Origin: Glandiceps talaboti
Lineage: Eukaryota; Hemichordata; Enteropneusta; Spengelidae
DNA length: 64,000 bases
Assembly (NCBI RefSeq): GCF_964340395.1
Contig: NC_135558.1
Span: 2,026,501-2,090,500 of the forward strand
Reading direction: 5' to 3'
Both the position numbers and the translations under genes were made by a program. How positions within the stretch are numbered: the first letter of the stretch is position 1; every line of letters starts with the position of its first letter. Below, piece by piece: positions 38,841-50,216 of the stretch. The notes below the pieces were generated by a model. That model worked only from the letters and a program-made list of their open reading frames with translations. It did no database searches and was not told where the DNA came from.

Positions 38841-39503
38841 TATCAAGTATTTTAAACCTAGATCATAGACCAGATCAATCTAGATTTTATATTCAAATAT
38901 TCACTTAAATATTATTACATCGATAAAGTGGACCAACAAACATCGCATACCTAGTTTGATATAAGAATATTCGATATCTGGGCATTAGGGTTGAACAGTA
39001 ATTTCCCAACGACTATGCTTCCCGTTAAAACTCTTCCCTCTGCACGAAAAACACTGATTGGAAATTGTTGGTTTTCATTTGCGTGAAATTGACATTTTTC
39101 TAAAAATTTCTATAAAAGAATCGTGTTACAAATTACCAAGACTTGCACTTGTTTGGAAACCTGATCCTGTATTAGTGAATCCTGGACGATGGAGATTTAT
39201 TTGACCTTTGACCCCGCTCAATAATGCCCAGCACTAAATACGAGACGTGTTCATTATATCTGTGTCACTATCTACGTCCTGGAATATAGATAACCCAGAT
39301 AACCTAGATCTACAAGATTTCTTTATAATCACTTCAAAGTTAGAATTACTTTTATAAAAATTACAAACAGGTGTCACGTCATGCGACTTTCCCTTTTCAC
39401 ATGTAATTATGCTGATACGCTATGTGTCTATTGGCTGTGTTCATTGACAGCTTGAAAAAGATGCGATTTTCAACCCGTTCATTGAGTCTAAGTTTATATC
39501 GAC

Positions 39504-39509
<6 letters not shown>

Positions 39510-39593
<84 letters not shown>
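39510..39593. repeat. (AT)n microsatellite
   Basis: About 42 AT units. A DR1-like element (TGACCT-T-TGACCC, 39202-39214) lies 300 bp upstream. Confidence 0.96.
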
Positions 39594-39596
<3 letters not shown>

Positions 39597-39666
39597 CATA
39601 TAATTTCATTCTTCTTTCGCCAAGTAGAGTGCTCAATCACCTTGGACATATATATATATATCAGAT

Positions 39667-39740
39667 ATGAGAGAGAGAGAGAGAGAGTGAGAGAGAGAGA
39701 GAGAGATAGATAGTTAGATAGAACGAGCGAGCGAGCGAGC

Positions 39741-39773
<33 letters not shown>

Positions 39774-39790
39774 AGGGAGAGAGAGAGAGC
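39667..39790. repeat. (GA)n with GAGC interruptions
   Basis: GA units interrupted by GATA and GAGC blocks, ending near 39790. Confidence 0.93.
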
Positions 39791-39793
39791 TCA

Positions 39794-39965
39794 TGTGAAT
39801 CACTGTATCAAGTCTCGTGTGAATCACTGTCCTATCAAGTCACACGAGAGTAACTGTCCTATAAAGTCTCGTGTGAATCGCTGTCCTAGCAAGTCTCGTG
39901 TGAATCACTGTCCTACTAAGTCTCGTGCGAGTCTCTGCCCTATATGAGCGTGTGAATCACTGTCT
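39794..39965. repeat. minisatellite, ~28-30 bp unit, about six copies
   Basis: The unit aagtctcgtgtgaatcactg followed by tcctatc repeats with small changes directly after the GA tract. One unit has acacgagagtaactg in place of the usual sequence. Confidence 0.85.
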
Positions 39966-40117
39966 ACGCTGTATTCCCATGTTCCGATTATGTAAGGGAA
40001 TGTCACCCGTGTACTATTGACACATTCAACACAGATTTATTTATAGATATACAGAAAGTTTCATATTGTCTGTAAAACAATTACACCGATCTCGTTGTTG
40101 GTGATATTTAGTAGAAA

Positions 40118-40223
<106 letters not shown>

Positions 40224-40477
40224 TCTTTTTCAAGATCAATTTCTCAAAATTTCAATCGCGAAAAAGTATGGTCAGTCATTGAAATTATACTACAGACATT
40301 TAAAGTATTCTGTGAGCTTTAACATAAATTTTGCAACTAAAACAAAGCACACATAGCGACGTTTTTGAATTATGGCATGGTATTAACTTTGAACATATCT
40401 GACGCCACCAGAGTGAGAATGAATAAAATGAAATAGCAAGAGAGATTTTTTTGTCCCGATCGACACATCCCAGAATA

Positions 40478-40485
40478 TTCCCACG
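40478..40485 (-). promoter_or_regulatory. CSL octamer
   Basis: TTCCCACG, i.e. CGTGGGAA on the minus strand. Isolated in otherwise featureless DNA between 40221 and 41007. Function is only inferred from the clustering of such octamers in this half of the window. Confidence 0.3.
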
Positions 40486-41007
40486 ACACTTACATTTAAA
40501 GACAATAATCTAATTAAAAGTACAGACAAGTAAGACTTGTTTGTGATCAAAGTAATATACAAAGACAATACACTGATGTCATCTTACGTTTCCCGCGTAA
40601 TTAATAAGAAACTACATGTAGTACAGAACACAACGAACGTTGCTTGTGAATGTATTGTTCATTTACAGTGGCAAACACCCTTGGCTATCAAAAAACCACG
40701 AAGTAAAGACAATTACCAATAATCACTGTCTAGTCTCTAGCTTCAGTGAAGTGTAAAGTCTGGACTAATCCTTTGTCGCAATAACTGCCCTTAAGCACCA
40801 ACTCATTTACACTTTCACGTACGTTTGTGTTAAAATACCTCCTGGCAGGTGTACACTTTTTTTTGTTTTTATTCAATCAAGTAATTACCGCCTGATACTT
40901 TCTCTTACGGATATTTCACTTTAACAAGAAGATTTCAACGCAAAGTCGACTCAAATAGTCAACAATGTAGCTTATGGAGTTGAACATAATCAGCATGTAT
41001 ACAGACA

Positions 41008-41037
41008 GTCAATTTGGTGTAGGGTCTATGGTCAAAC
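41008..41037. mobile_element. possible one-sided footprint (GTGTAGGGTCTATG end)
   Basis: TGGTGTAGGGTCTATG (41015-41030, 16 bp) equals one arm of the 15033 hairpin and lies between GTCAATT and GTCAAAC, 5 of 7 identical. It would be a single retained transposon end. Confidence 0.35.
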
Positions 41038-41071
41038 AAAGATCACACACTGATTCACGTTTACACGGTGT

Positions 41072-41119
41072 AGGAGGGCTCAGACCACTAGAGTGGTTTA
41101 TACTGGTCTGAGAGTGGGG
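41072..41119. mobile_element. palindromic mini-insertion with decayed flanks
   Basis: A 34-bp hairpin at 41079-41112 has arms CTCAGACCA and TGGTCTGAG. The loop itself contains a second pairing, ACCACT/AGTGGT. The flanks AGGAGGG and AGTGGGG match at 5 of 7 positions. Confidence 0.55.
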
Positions 41120-41375
41120 GAGGAGTGACAATTCCTAAATACTTTCAAAGTGAACATTTTGCGATCGGTTTGGGAATGAAAGGGGATTACATAGCTTTTA
41201 CATTTGTGATATCAATAGGATGAAATAAAGAACCCCTTTGTGATTGAACATAAAATTGTCCATAAAAAATTCTCAACACTGACTTACTATTACATGTGTA
41301 AAGTATCTTGCCTTGTGAATTTTCTCTTCTGATATTCTGCAAATTGAGTTGGCGAAAAGCATGACATTATTTCAC

Positions 41376-41378
<3 letters not shown>

Positions 41379-41422
<44 letters not shown>

Positions 41423-41448
41423 TGTGTGTGTGTGTGTGTGTGTGTGTG
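41379..41448. repeat. (GT)n microsatellite
   Basis: About 35 GT units with one GCGC interruption. The 114-codon frame at 41380-41724 starts inside it and is not supported as a gene. Confidence 0.96.
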
Positions 41449-42790
41449 AATCTAAAATGGTCACAGAATACTATTTTAAACCTTAGTATAGGAAAATCCC
41501 GTGGAGAATTCCTTGACAACAACTTGAAGGCGGTAAACACCCAAATTCCAAATTATTTCAAAAGGACCTGGAATAAGCTTTCATATATGACGAAGTTTGA
41601 AGAAATTTTAAGGTATTTGATTTTGGAATATTTACTCCGGGAACTCCGCCGACTTTGTCCCCTTCTGGGCAAAGATGTGTCCAGGAGGAGGGCAAAAATG
41701 ATCACTAGAAGAAGGGGAAAATAAGCACATTGACATCAAACTATCTGTATGGTAAAGCAAGAAGGTAGGAAGGATTAGGGGAGATAATACATCCATGGTG
41801 AAAGTGACATACTTTCCCTTACCAGGATCGTATAATCTCATTTAGAAAGTGTGTCTTTGATGAACCGCTGTCACCTATTGAAGTACTAATACTTGCAACT
41901 GTCAAGCCAACAATCCTAAATAAGTGACACTTGACAAAAAAGAAACTTCAGGTTGGGTGAGTCCATTCTCTGTTACTATTTGTTTCCATGGTGATACATC
42001 ATTAAGATACTTAAAAGGTTCACATGTATCATGTATAGAGTAATACCTGGCAGTAAAACTCTCAGCTAATTGAGGTCACAAACGTTCGTGTTGACATTTC
42101 TTTTGTTTAGCTAAGTCTTTGTCTTTTTAAATTTGTAATTTAAAAAAATAATAAGACGCAATCTTTTCTGTAAAAAATGTAAAATCTACATTTCGACATT
42201 TCAAAAAGTCCATGTAGGTTTTTTAGGTAAACTGGTAATAATACGTGTTTTTTCTTTTGTTGAAGACACAGGCTCAGTTACAAAACATACATGAGTACTC
42301 TTTGGCATGTACAATGTCAGAGACCACGTTGTTTGTTACTGAAAGATGTATGCATTCATACCAAATGTCAAAGACTTCATTGCTAATAATGTGTTACATT
42401 ATTCATATTTTAGTCTCATTTGTAGCATGTGTGAAGTGCTGTTCTTACCAAGATGAATTTATGGATGTCATACACACACACAGTTTCAAGATTCGGCTAC
42501 CTCTAATGACATTGCCTGTCAAAAGGACATAGTCTGGAACATGGCGTCTTCTTTCTTATCTAGTTTAGAAATAACGATAATGAAGAATATATTCTACAAT
42601 AACTTATATTTGTTGCAAAGCACTGATCATTGTTTGTTGTTTTATTGGTTGCTAGGACACTACTACAGCTGTGTTCACAGATTTGTTTTTGTTTAAACAG
42701 CTACTGGCAGCTTCTGTCACAACAGTCTTAGATTTAACCAAATGTATTCATGACTCTTTCATTTTTATTTGCTAAAAAATCACATCATTC
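41449..42790. other. no gene; transition to CpG-poor DNA
   Basis: A dispersed-repeat fragment lies at 41553-41620. CG dinucleotides are still frequent near 41.64 kb (tccgggaactccgccg) but become rare beyond about 42.2 kb. Confidence 0.45.
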
Positions 42791-42799
42791 AATCATTTG

Positions 42800-43010
42800 G
42801 AAACTTTCACACATGAATTGCAGACGACAATTACCACAGCACTGTGTAAAAAATACTACTCACCTCACAGGAGGAACCAAAATTATTCCATTTAATGGAC
42901 AAATTCACATTATTGAAGTGTTTGTAGACTTTCACACATGACTTGCAGACGACAATTTAACACAGTTCAATTTGAAAACATTATCCTAAGGAGCAAAAAC
43001 TTTAAAAGGT
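42800..43010. repeat. two copies of a ~125-bp unit
   Basis: actttcacacatgaattgca followed by gacgacaatt at 42804 recurs as actttcacacatgacttgca plus gacgacaatt at about 42928. Confidence 0.7.
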
Positions 43011-43085
43011 CCAAGTTTTTTACATCACTAATAAGTCTTGTTGAATTCAAAATTATTCACTCTTTTGGGAAAATGTAGTTTCACG

Positions 43086-43330
43086 ACCAATTTTTGTTGA
43101 ATTTTGTGATTTTTATTTATGCAGTCTGGAAGGAGCAAAGAAGATCCAAATTAATAAATTTAGTGGAAAAAATTATCTTCACCAACAATTTTTGCTGAAC
43201 TTTGTTACTTTTATTGCATCTGACAAGAGCAAAGAAAATCCAACATTATCTAAGTATAGTGGGAAAAAATTTGTTTCACAAGCAACTTTTGTTGAATTTT
43301 GTGACTTTTTATTTCTGTTGTCTGGATTTT
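43086..43330. repeat. minisatellite, ~98-bp unit, about 2.5 copies
   Basis: The unit ttttgttgaattttgtgact...ggagcaaagaagatcca...agtggaaaaaat recurs at about 43091, 43189 and 43286 with many substitutions. Confidence 0.75.
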
Positions 43331-44194
43331 AGAAGTTGAGAGTACTTGACTGATATCTTGTGACTACATGTCACTATTATGTCTTGGAGTCAGACACTTC
43401 ATTGAAAACTTTGTATGCGGTCTAAAACTTGCACTGTAAATCACATCTGTCAATAACTTCAAATAAAGCAAAGTGCATCAGTCAATTGGGTCTCAACATC
43501 TTAATCTGGCATGGTGAAATACAATCATTCAACAACATTACAAAAATCAACAAATATTGTCGGGGCTGACCGAATTTTTTTCACAAGTCTGAAGAATTTT
43601 AGACGTAGTTTGTTGCCACAGCAACACACTTGCCATTTGAATTCAAGTTTTTCTCAGGATAATATGCAAAAGAGCTAAATCCTTATTGTTTACTTATTAT
43701 CTTTTGTGTGGCCATTTTATGTGACACTTGTAATCTGCTTTACCTCTAAGAGAATTTAATTTGTATGTGTCTGTGGGATTTGCTGGTGAGTACTTTACAC
43801 CAAGTTCTTGTAAGCTTTTTTGTGTTAACAGCAGGGTGTGACAGACTCGGCTTACAGAAACTCTGGCCACATTAGTAACCTTTACAATACACACACGTCT
43901 ATGTACTTACAATGAATGTTCCTGCCATCTTTCAGGTGAGGTTTGATGACTGACACCAATTATTTGGATGACATGCAACAAAATACAGCTATGTACAAAA
44001 CAGATATAGTGCTGAAAGTATCGGCAATGGCATGCTCACTGTGTGGAAGTAAAAGTTTCCTAATTTCTTGGGTATTTTCCTCATAAAATGCACAACTTCC
44101 ACGAGAATGTTCCATTGCTGCACAGAATGAAAAATATACTGCTAATGGCATTGTATAGCACAACTGTATAATTTATGCATTAAAAAATGTTTAT

Positions 44195-44720
44195 ATACAC
44201 CCTAATTATGCTTTTGGTATGGGCAGTATCTTCATTGCTGAGTCAATTATGTCAATTTTTGGAAAGTTTGTCCACTTGCCTAACTATCCATGTGGTTATA
44301 TACATATCCATTTTTGGAATGTCTATCCACTTGCCTTTTAACCCCCTGTTATCTTTGCAATATAAATCATCATTTGGCTGTTGCTATGGGTGTGGTCTTG
44401 TTGCTAGACATATTTGCATACATTTTTTGAATCTTCATTCACTTGCCCACCCATCCCTGTTGTTATATTTGCAAGACACACCATCATTTGACTGTTGCTA
44501 TGGGCATGGTCTTGTTTCTAGGCTTATTTGCATACATTTTTTGAATGTTTATCCACTTACCTATTAACCCTTTATGTTGTCTTTGCTATATAAATCATTA
44601 TTTGGCTGTTGCTATGGACATAGTCTTACTGCTTAGCATATCTGCATACATTCTTTGGAATCTTTATTCATTTGCTTTTTGTTATCTTTGCAGTATATAC
44701 AAAATATAACATGTTTATAC
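44195..44720. repeat. minisatellite, ~113-bp unit, about four copies
   Basis: ggctgttgctatgggtgtgg followed by tcttgttgctag begins at 44377, 44491 and 44604, with a more diverged copy upstream. The 126-codon hydrophobic frame over it (44187-44567) simply follows the repeat, which is nearly a multiple of three, and is not a gene. Confidence 0.85.
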
Positions 44721-44907
44721 AGATATAGAATCAGTAAACACATCAGTAAACAAAAATACAGATTTTAAAACTGGTTGTATAATAAATATCTTTTTTTGAA
44801 ACATTGGCCAGACACATTATTGTGAGTCACAATTCTTCATTTTGCTTAAGCAAATTGCCACAAAGATTGCTAGTGATTTTTACGTTGCTAGTCAAAAATC
44901 TATTTTG

Positions 44908-45053
44908 ACTTTCTGTACAAGAAGTGTATGTCTGTGTGAATGACACTAATCAATGTGGATTCTGATGGACACCTTTGTATATACAAAGGTGTCCATCAGA
45001 ATCCACATTGATTAGTGTCATTCACACAGACATACACTTCTTGTACAGAAAGT
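44908..45053. repeat. perfect 146-bp palindrome
   Basis: Two 73-bp arms meet at 44980/44981 (TTTGTAT|ATACAAA) and are exact reverse complements, with no spacer and no mismatch. The outer ends are ACTTTCTGTACAAG. No direct repeat flanks the structure. DNA like this would form a cruciform, and its transcript a perfect 73-bp hairpin. Confidence 0.97.
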
Positions 45054-46644
45054 ATGTTTATGTAGTCTGACTTGGGTGGGACTCCAGAGACTAAATTAGT
45101 CTACCTAGCATAAAACTAATCTTATCTCAATAGAACTCACCTAATTCAGTCTATGGACGTAGCAGATTATCCCATGATGGATAATTAAATCTATTAATTG
45201 GGGATTCCACAGTCCAACAATCACCTCAATCAGACCAAACCACTGCTGACCTCGCTGAAGTAAAAAGAGGCTGAATATATTTGGTTGATTTTTCAAAAAG
45301 TCACCTAGATACATGCAAATGTGATACATTTTGGGTTCACTTCTTTGGAAGTTAAAAAACAAATTTGTAACAAAAGTGGAGATTGAAGGTCTGAGCTGTA
45401 GCTACACTGTTTCTTGAATTGATGACTTGATGCTTGGTGAAAAACTTAGCCAGAGGGTTTTGAAATAACAGAGTTGAATTTTGAATTTCTTCAGATCATT
45501 CAACTTTCTCCTTTTTTCAAACGTGTAATAAAAGTGGTTTACAATAGCCACATTTATAGAACACTTCCAAAATAAAAATCTGCTCTATATTGAGCCATTG
45601 CAGCTGTTATATTACTTTTCTCACATTTATTTTTTAACTCACAAGATGAGTGCGAATTTGGGGGGACTCCTGGAGTAATGACTCAAAAAGTTGGGGACGA
45701 TTACTCACACGGAGCCCGTAGGTGCTATGTGTGTCGGGCCTGGATGATTCTGGAATAGCCTGTGGACTGACTGGGAAAGCCTTGACAGTTCCACAGCAAT
45801 GTGATATAGAGTGTGCAATATAGCCCTGTCACTTTCCCTTTTTGTAACAGGTTCGTCATCCATGGTCTGATGTCGGCAGTTGTACCTCTGGTTAGCACAA
45901 TGGATTCTTGTTCATGATATATCTATTGAATTGGAAGGTACTATGACCATCTCAAAAATTTGTTTTATGCCTGGATATTAAAGCATTATTCCCTTGCATG
46001 TAATATGCCTACTTATCATCTATGAAATAAAATATTATTCACCCTATGAGATAGTTCAGAGCACCCGAATTTAGATGTTTATGTGTGAAAATGGATCCTG
46101 AAACTAAAAGGTGAAAGAAGTACAAAGAAGTATTTACTAGAAACTTGAGTTGAATCGCCTTTTGAGCAGTTTGTAGAGTTACTGAAGTATATAACCTGGG
46201 TTATACTTCCATGCTGAAGTCAATAAAGACTTGACGGTAGTTCTAATTTAATATTCTTTACGTGGTATTGTTTCTTCAAATATGGACTTTATGTTAGTTT
46301 TCTCAAAAGTTATGAATATGGGAACAGACTTTTGAACAGGTGTACACTTGTAAATGAAGTTTACATGTATGCTTGAAAGTTGCCTGACTTTTTTTTTTTT
46401 TTATTCTTTATATAAAACAAAAATAGTGCAGAAAAACTTTTCAATCTGGTTCACAGTCTGTGTATGTTTTGATGACTTATATATTACTGTTTTTCCAATT
46501 GCAAAAGTATTCACATTATTTGATTTATTCAGACATTATGTTATTGTTATAATAAGTATTCAGTTTTTATCACAGCTAAGTGTTTAGAGCCATGTTAAAA
46601 TTAGTATAACTTAAACTATATGTATATTCATTGAAAAGGGTGAG
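45054..46644. other. no gene; dispersed 27-bp match
   Basis: tccatggtctgatgtcggca followed by gttgtac at about 45859-45885 is identical to part of the 36-bp tandem repeat at 23.1 kb. The region 45640-45880 is less AT-rich than its surroundings and may be an old repeat copy. No exon recognised. Confidence 0.4.
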
Positions 46645-49600
46645 AGGAACTCAGGTAGATTTCACCTACATATTGGCCTTAAAGATAGTAACACTGGTAG
46701 GGAAAACCTGGTAAAATGACTAGGGAACTCAGGTAGATTTCACCTACATATTGGCCTTAAAGATAGTAACACTGGTAGGGAAAACCTGGTAAAATGACTA
46801 GGGAACTCAGGTAGATTTTATCTACATATTGGCCTTAAAGATAGTAACACTGGTAGGGAAAACCTGGTAAAATGACTAGGGAACTCAGGTAGATTTTATC
46901 TACATATTGGCCTTAAAGATAGTAACACTGGTAGGGAAAACCTGGTAAAATGACTAGGGAACTCAGGTAGATTTCACCTACATATTGGCCTTAAAGATAG
47001 TAACACTGGTAGGGAAAACCTGGTAAAATGACTAGGGAACTCAGGTAGATTTCACCTACATATTGGCCTTAAAGATAGTAACACTGGTAGGGAAAACCTG
47101 GTAAAATGACTAGGGAACTCAGGTAGATTTCACCTACATATTGGCCTTAAAGATAGTAACACTGGTAGGGAAAACCTGGTAAAATGACTAGGGAACTCAG
47201 GTAGATTTCACCTACATATTGGCCTTAAAAATAGTAACACTGGTAGGGAAAACCTGGTAAAATGACTAGGGAACTCAGGTAGATTTTATCTACATATTGG
47301 CCTTAAAGATAGTAACACTGGTAGGGAAAACCTGGTAAAATGACTAGGGAACTCAGGTAGATTTCACCTACATATTGGCCTTAAAGATAGTAACACTGGT
47401 AGGGAAAACCTGGTAAAATGACTAGGGAACTCAGGTAGATTTTATCTACATATTGGCCTTAAAGATAGTAACACTGGTAGGGAAAACCTGGTAAAATGAC
47501 TAGGGAACTCAGGTAGATTTCACCTACATATTGGCCTTAAAGATAGTAACACTGGTAGGGAAAACCTGGTAAAATGACTAGGGAACTCAGGTAGATTTCA
47601 CCTACATATTGGCCTTAAAGATAGTAACACTGGTAGGGAAAACCTGGTAAAATGACTAGGGAACTCAGGTAGATTTTATCTACATATTGGCCTTAAAGAT
47701 AGTAACACTGGTAGGGAAAACCTGGTAAAATGACTAGGGAACTCAGGTAGATTTTATCTACATATTGGCCTTAAAGATAGTAACACTGGTAGGGAAAACC
47801 TGGTAAAATGACTAGGGAACTCAGGTAGATTTCACCTACATATTGGCCTTAAAGATAGTAACACTGGTAGGGAAAACCTGGTAAAATGACTAGGGAACTC
47901 AGGTAGATTTCACCTACATATTGGCCTTAAAGATAGTAACACTGGTAGGGAAAACCTGGTAAAATGACTAGGGAACTCAGGTAGATTTCACCTACATATT
48001 GGCCTTAAAGATAGTAACACTGGTAGGGAAAACCTGGTAAAATGACTAGGGAACTCAGGTAGATTTCACCTACATATTGGCCTTAAAAATAGTAACACTG
48101 GTAGGGAAAACCTGGTAAAATGACTAGGGAACTCAGGTAGATTTTATCTACATATTGGCCTTAAAGATAGTAACACTGGTAGGGAAAACCTGGTAAAATG
48201 ACTAGGGAACTCAGGTAGATTTCACCTACATATTGGCCTTAAAGATAGTAACACTGGTAGGGAAAACCTGGTAAAATGACTAGGGAACTCAGGTAGATTT
48301 TATCTACATATTGGCCTTAAAGATAGTAACACTGGTAGGGAAAACCTGGTAAAATGACTAGGGAACTCAGGTAGATTTCACCTACATATTGGCCTTAAAG
48401 ATAGTAACACTGGTAGGGAAAACCTGGTAAAATGACTAGGGAACTCAGGTAGATTTCACCTACATATTGGCCTTAAAGATAGTAACACTGGTAGGGAAAA
48501 CCTGGTAAAATGACTAGGGAACTCAGGTAGATTTCACCTACATATTGGCCTTAAAGATAGTAACACTGGTAGGGAAAACCTGGTAAAATGACTAGGGAAC
48601 TCAGGTAGATTTCACCTACATATTGGCCTTAAAAATAGTAACACTGGTAGGGAAAACCTGGTAAAATGACTAGGGAACTCAGGTAGATTTCACCTACATA
48701 TTGGCCTTAAAGATAGTAACACTGGTAGGGAAAACCTGGTAAAATGACTAGGGAACTCAGGTAGATTTCACCTACATATTGGCCTTAAAGATAGTAACAC
48801 TGGTAGGGAAAACCTGGTAAAATGACTAGGGAACTCAGGTAGATTTCACCTACATATTGGCCTTAAAGATAGTAACACTGGTAGGGAAAACCTGGTAAAA
48901 TGACTAGGGAACTCAGGTAGATTTCACCTACATATTGGCCTTAAAGATAGTAACACTGGTAGGGAAAACCTGGTAAAATGACTAGGGAACTCAGGTAGAT
49001 TTCACCTACATATTGGCCTTAAAGATAGTAACACTGGTAGGGAAAACCTGGTAAAATGACTAGGGAACTCAGGTAGATTTCACCTACATATTGGCCTTAA
49101 AGATAGTAACACTGGTAGGGAAAACCTGGTAAAATGACTAGGGAACTCAGGTAGATTTCACCTACATATTGGCCTTAAAGATAGTAACACTAGTGGGGAA
49201 AACCTGGTAAAATGACTAGGGAACTCAGGTAGATTTCACCTACATATTGGCCTTAAAAATAGTAACACTGGTAGGGAAAACCTGGTAAAATGACTAGGGA
49301 ACTCAGGTAGATTTCACCTACATATTGGCCTTAAAAATAGTAACACTGGTAGGGAAAACCTGGTAAAATGACTAGGGAACTCAGGTAGATTTCACCTACA
49401 TATTGGCCTTAAAAATAGTAACACTGGTAGGGAAAACCTGGTAAAATGACTAGGGAACTCAGGTAGATTTCACCTACATATTGGCCTTAAAGATAGTAAC
49501 ACTGGTAGGGAAAACCTGGTAAAATGACTAGGGAACTCAGGTAGATTTCACCTACATATTGGCCTTAAAAATAGTAACACTGGTAGGGAAAACCTGGTAA

Positions 49601-49920
49601 AATGACTAGGGAACTCAGGTAGATTTCACCTACATATTGGCCTTAAAAATAGTAACACTGGTAGGGAAAACCTGGTAAAATGACTAGGGAACTCAGGTAG
49701 ATTTCACCTACATATTGGCCTTAAAAATAGTAACACTGGTAGGGAAAACCTGGTAAAATGACTAGGGAACTCAGGTAGATTTCACCTACATATTGGCCTT
49801 AAAGATAGTAACACTGGTAGGGAAAACCTGGTAAAATGACTAGGGAACTCAGGTAGATTTCACCTACATATTGGCCTTAAAGATAGTAACACTGGTAGGG
49901 AAAACCTGGTAAAATGACTA
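46645..49920. repeat. 78-bp tandem array, 42 units, with higher-order structure
   Basis: Unit GGGAACTCAGGTAGATTTCA + CCTACATATTGGCCTTAAAG + ATAGTAACACTGGTAGGGAA + AACCTGGTAAAATGACTA. Starts fall at 46645 + 78k for k = 0 to 41 with no length change at all. Two linked variable sites (TTTCACC or TTTTATC) and one further site (TTAAAGAT or TTAAAAAT) define three unit types. The order of types repeats exactly for 11 units (46645-47502 and 47503-48360). One unit (k = 32) has a private variant at about 49191. Each unit contains GTAG...CTAC, able to form a small stem. There are stops in all frames, so it is not coding. Confidence 0.98.
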
Positions 49921-50216
49921 GGGAACTCAGGTAGATTTTTACCTACTTACCACCCTTAACAAAAACTTTATTGGGAACCCTGGTAAAATGACTAGGGAAC
50001 TCAGGTAGATTTTTACCTACTTACCACCCTTGACAAAAGCACTGGTAGGGAACCCTGGTAAAATGACTAGGGAACTCAGGTAGATTTTACCTACTTACCA
50101 CCCTTAACAAAAACACTGGTAGAGAAAACCTGATAAATGACTAAGGAACCCAGGTACATTTTACCTACTTACCAGCCTTAACAAAAACTTTATTGGGAAC
50201 CCTGGCACAATGAGAG
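49921..50216. repeat. four diverged 73-75 bp units at the array edge
   Basis: Starts at 49921, 49995, 50070 and 50144. They share the GGGAACTCAGGTAGATTT head and CCTGGTAAAATGACTA tail with the main array but have ACCTACTTACCACCCTTAACA in the middle and differ among themselves. A partial fifth head starts near 50217. Confidence 0.9.

Noticed and set aside
38864-38878. CATAGACCAGATCAA between CCTAGAT and TCTAGAT as a one-sided footprint
   Set aside because: Only 15 bp with one recognisable end of 8 bp and imperfect flanks in AT-rich sequence; too weak to list as a feature.
41380-41724. 114-codon frame ending in a basic tail
   Set aside because: It begins inside a GT microsatellite and includes part of a dispersed non-coding repeat.
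44187-44567. 126-codon hydrophobic frame resembling a membrane protein
   Set aside because: It follows a 113-bp minisatellite; the peptide repeats with the DNA unit.
44908-45053. 146-bp palindrome as a member of the 7-bp-duplication family
   Set aside because: The flanks TATTTTG and ATGTTTA do not match, and the arms share no sequence with the other hairpins.
46645-50216. 78-bp array as a CRISPR-like repeat-spacer array
   Set aside because: The whole 78-bp unit is repeated, there are no unique spacers, and the genome is animal.
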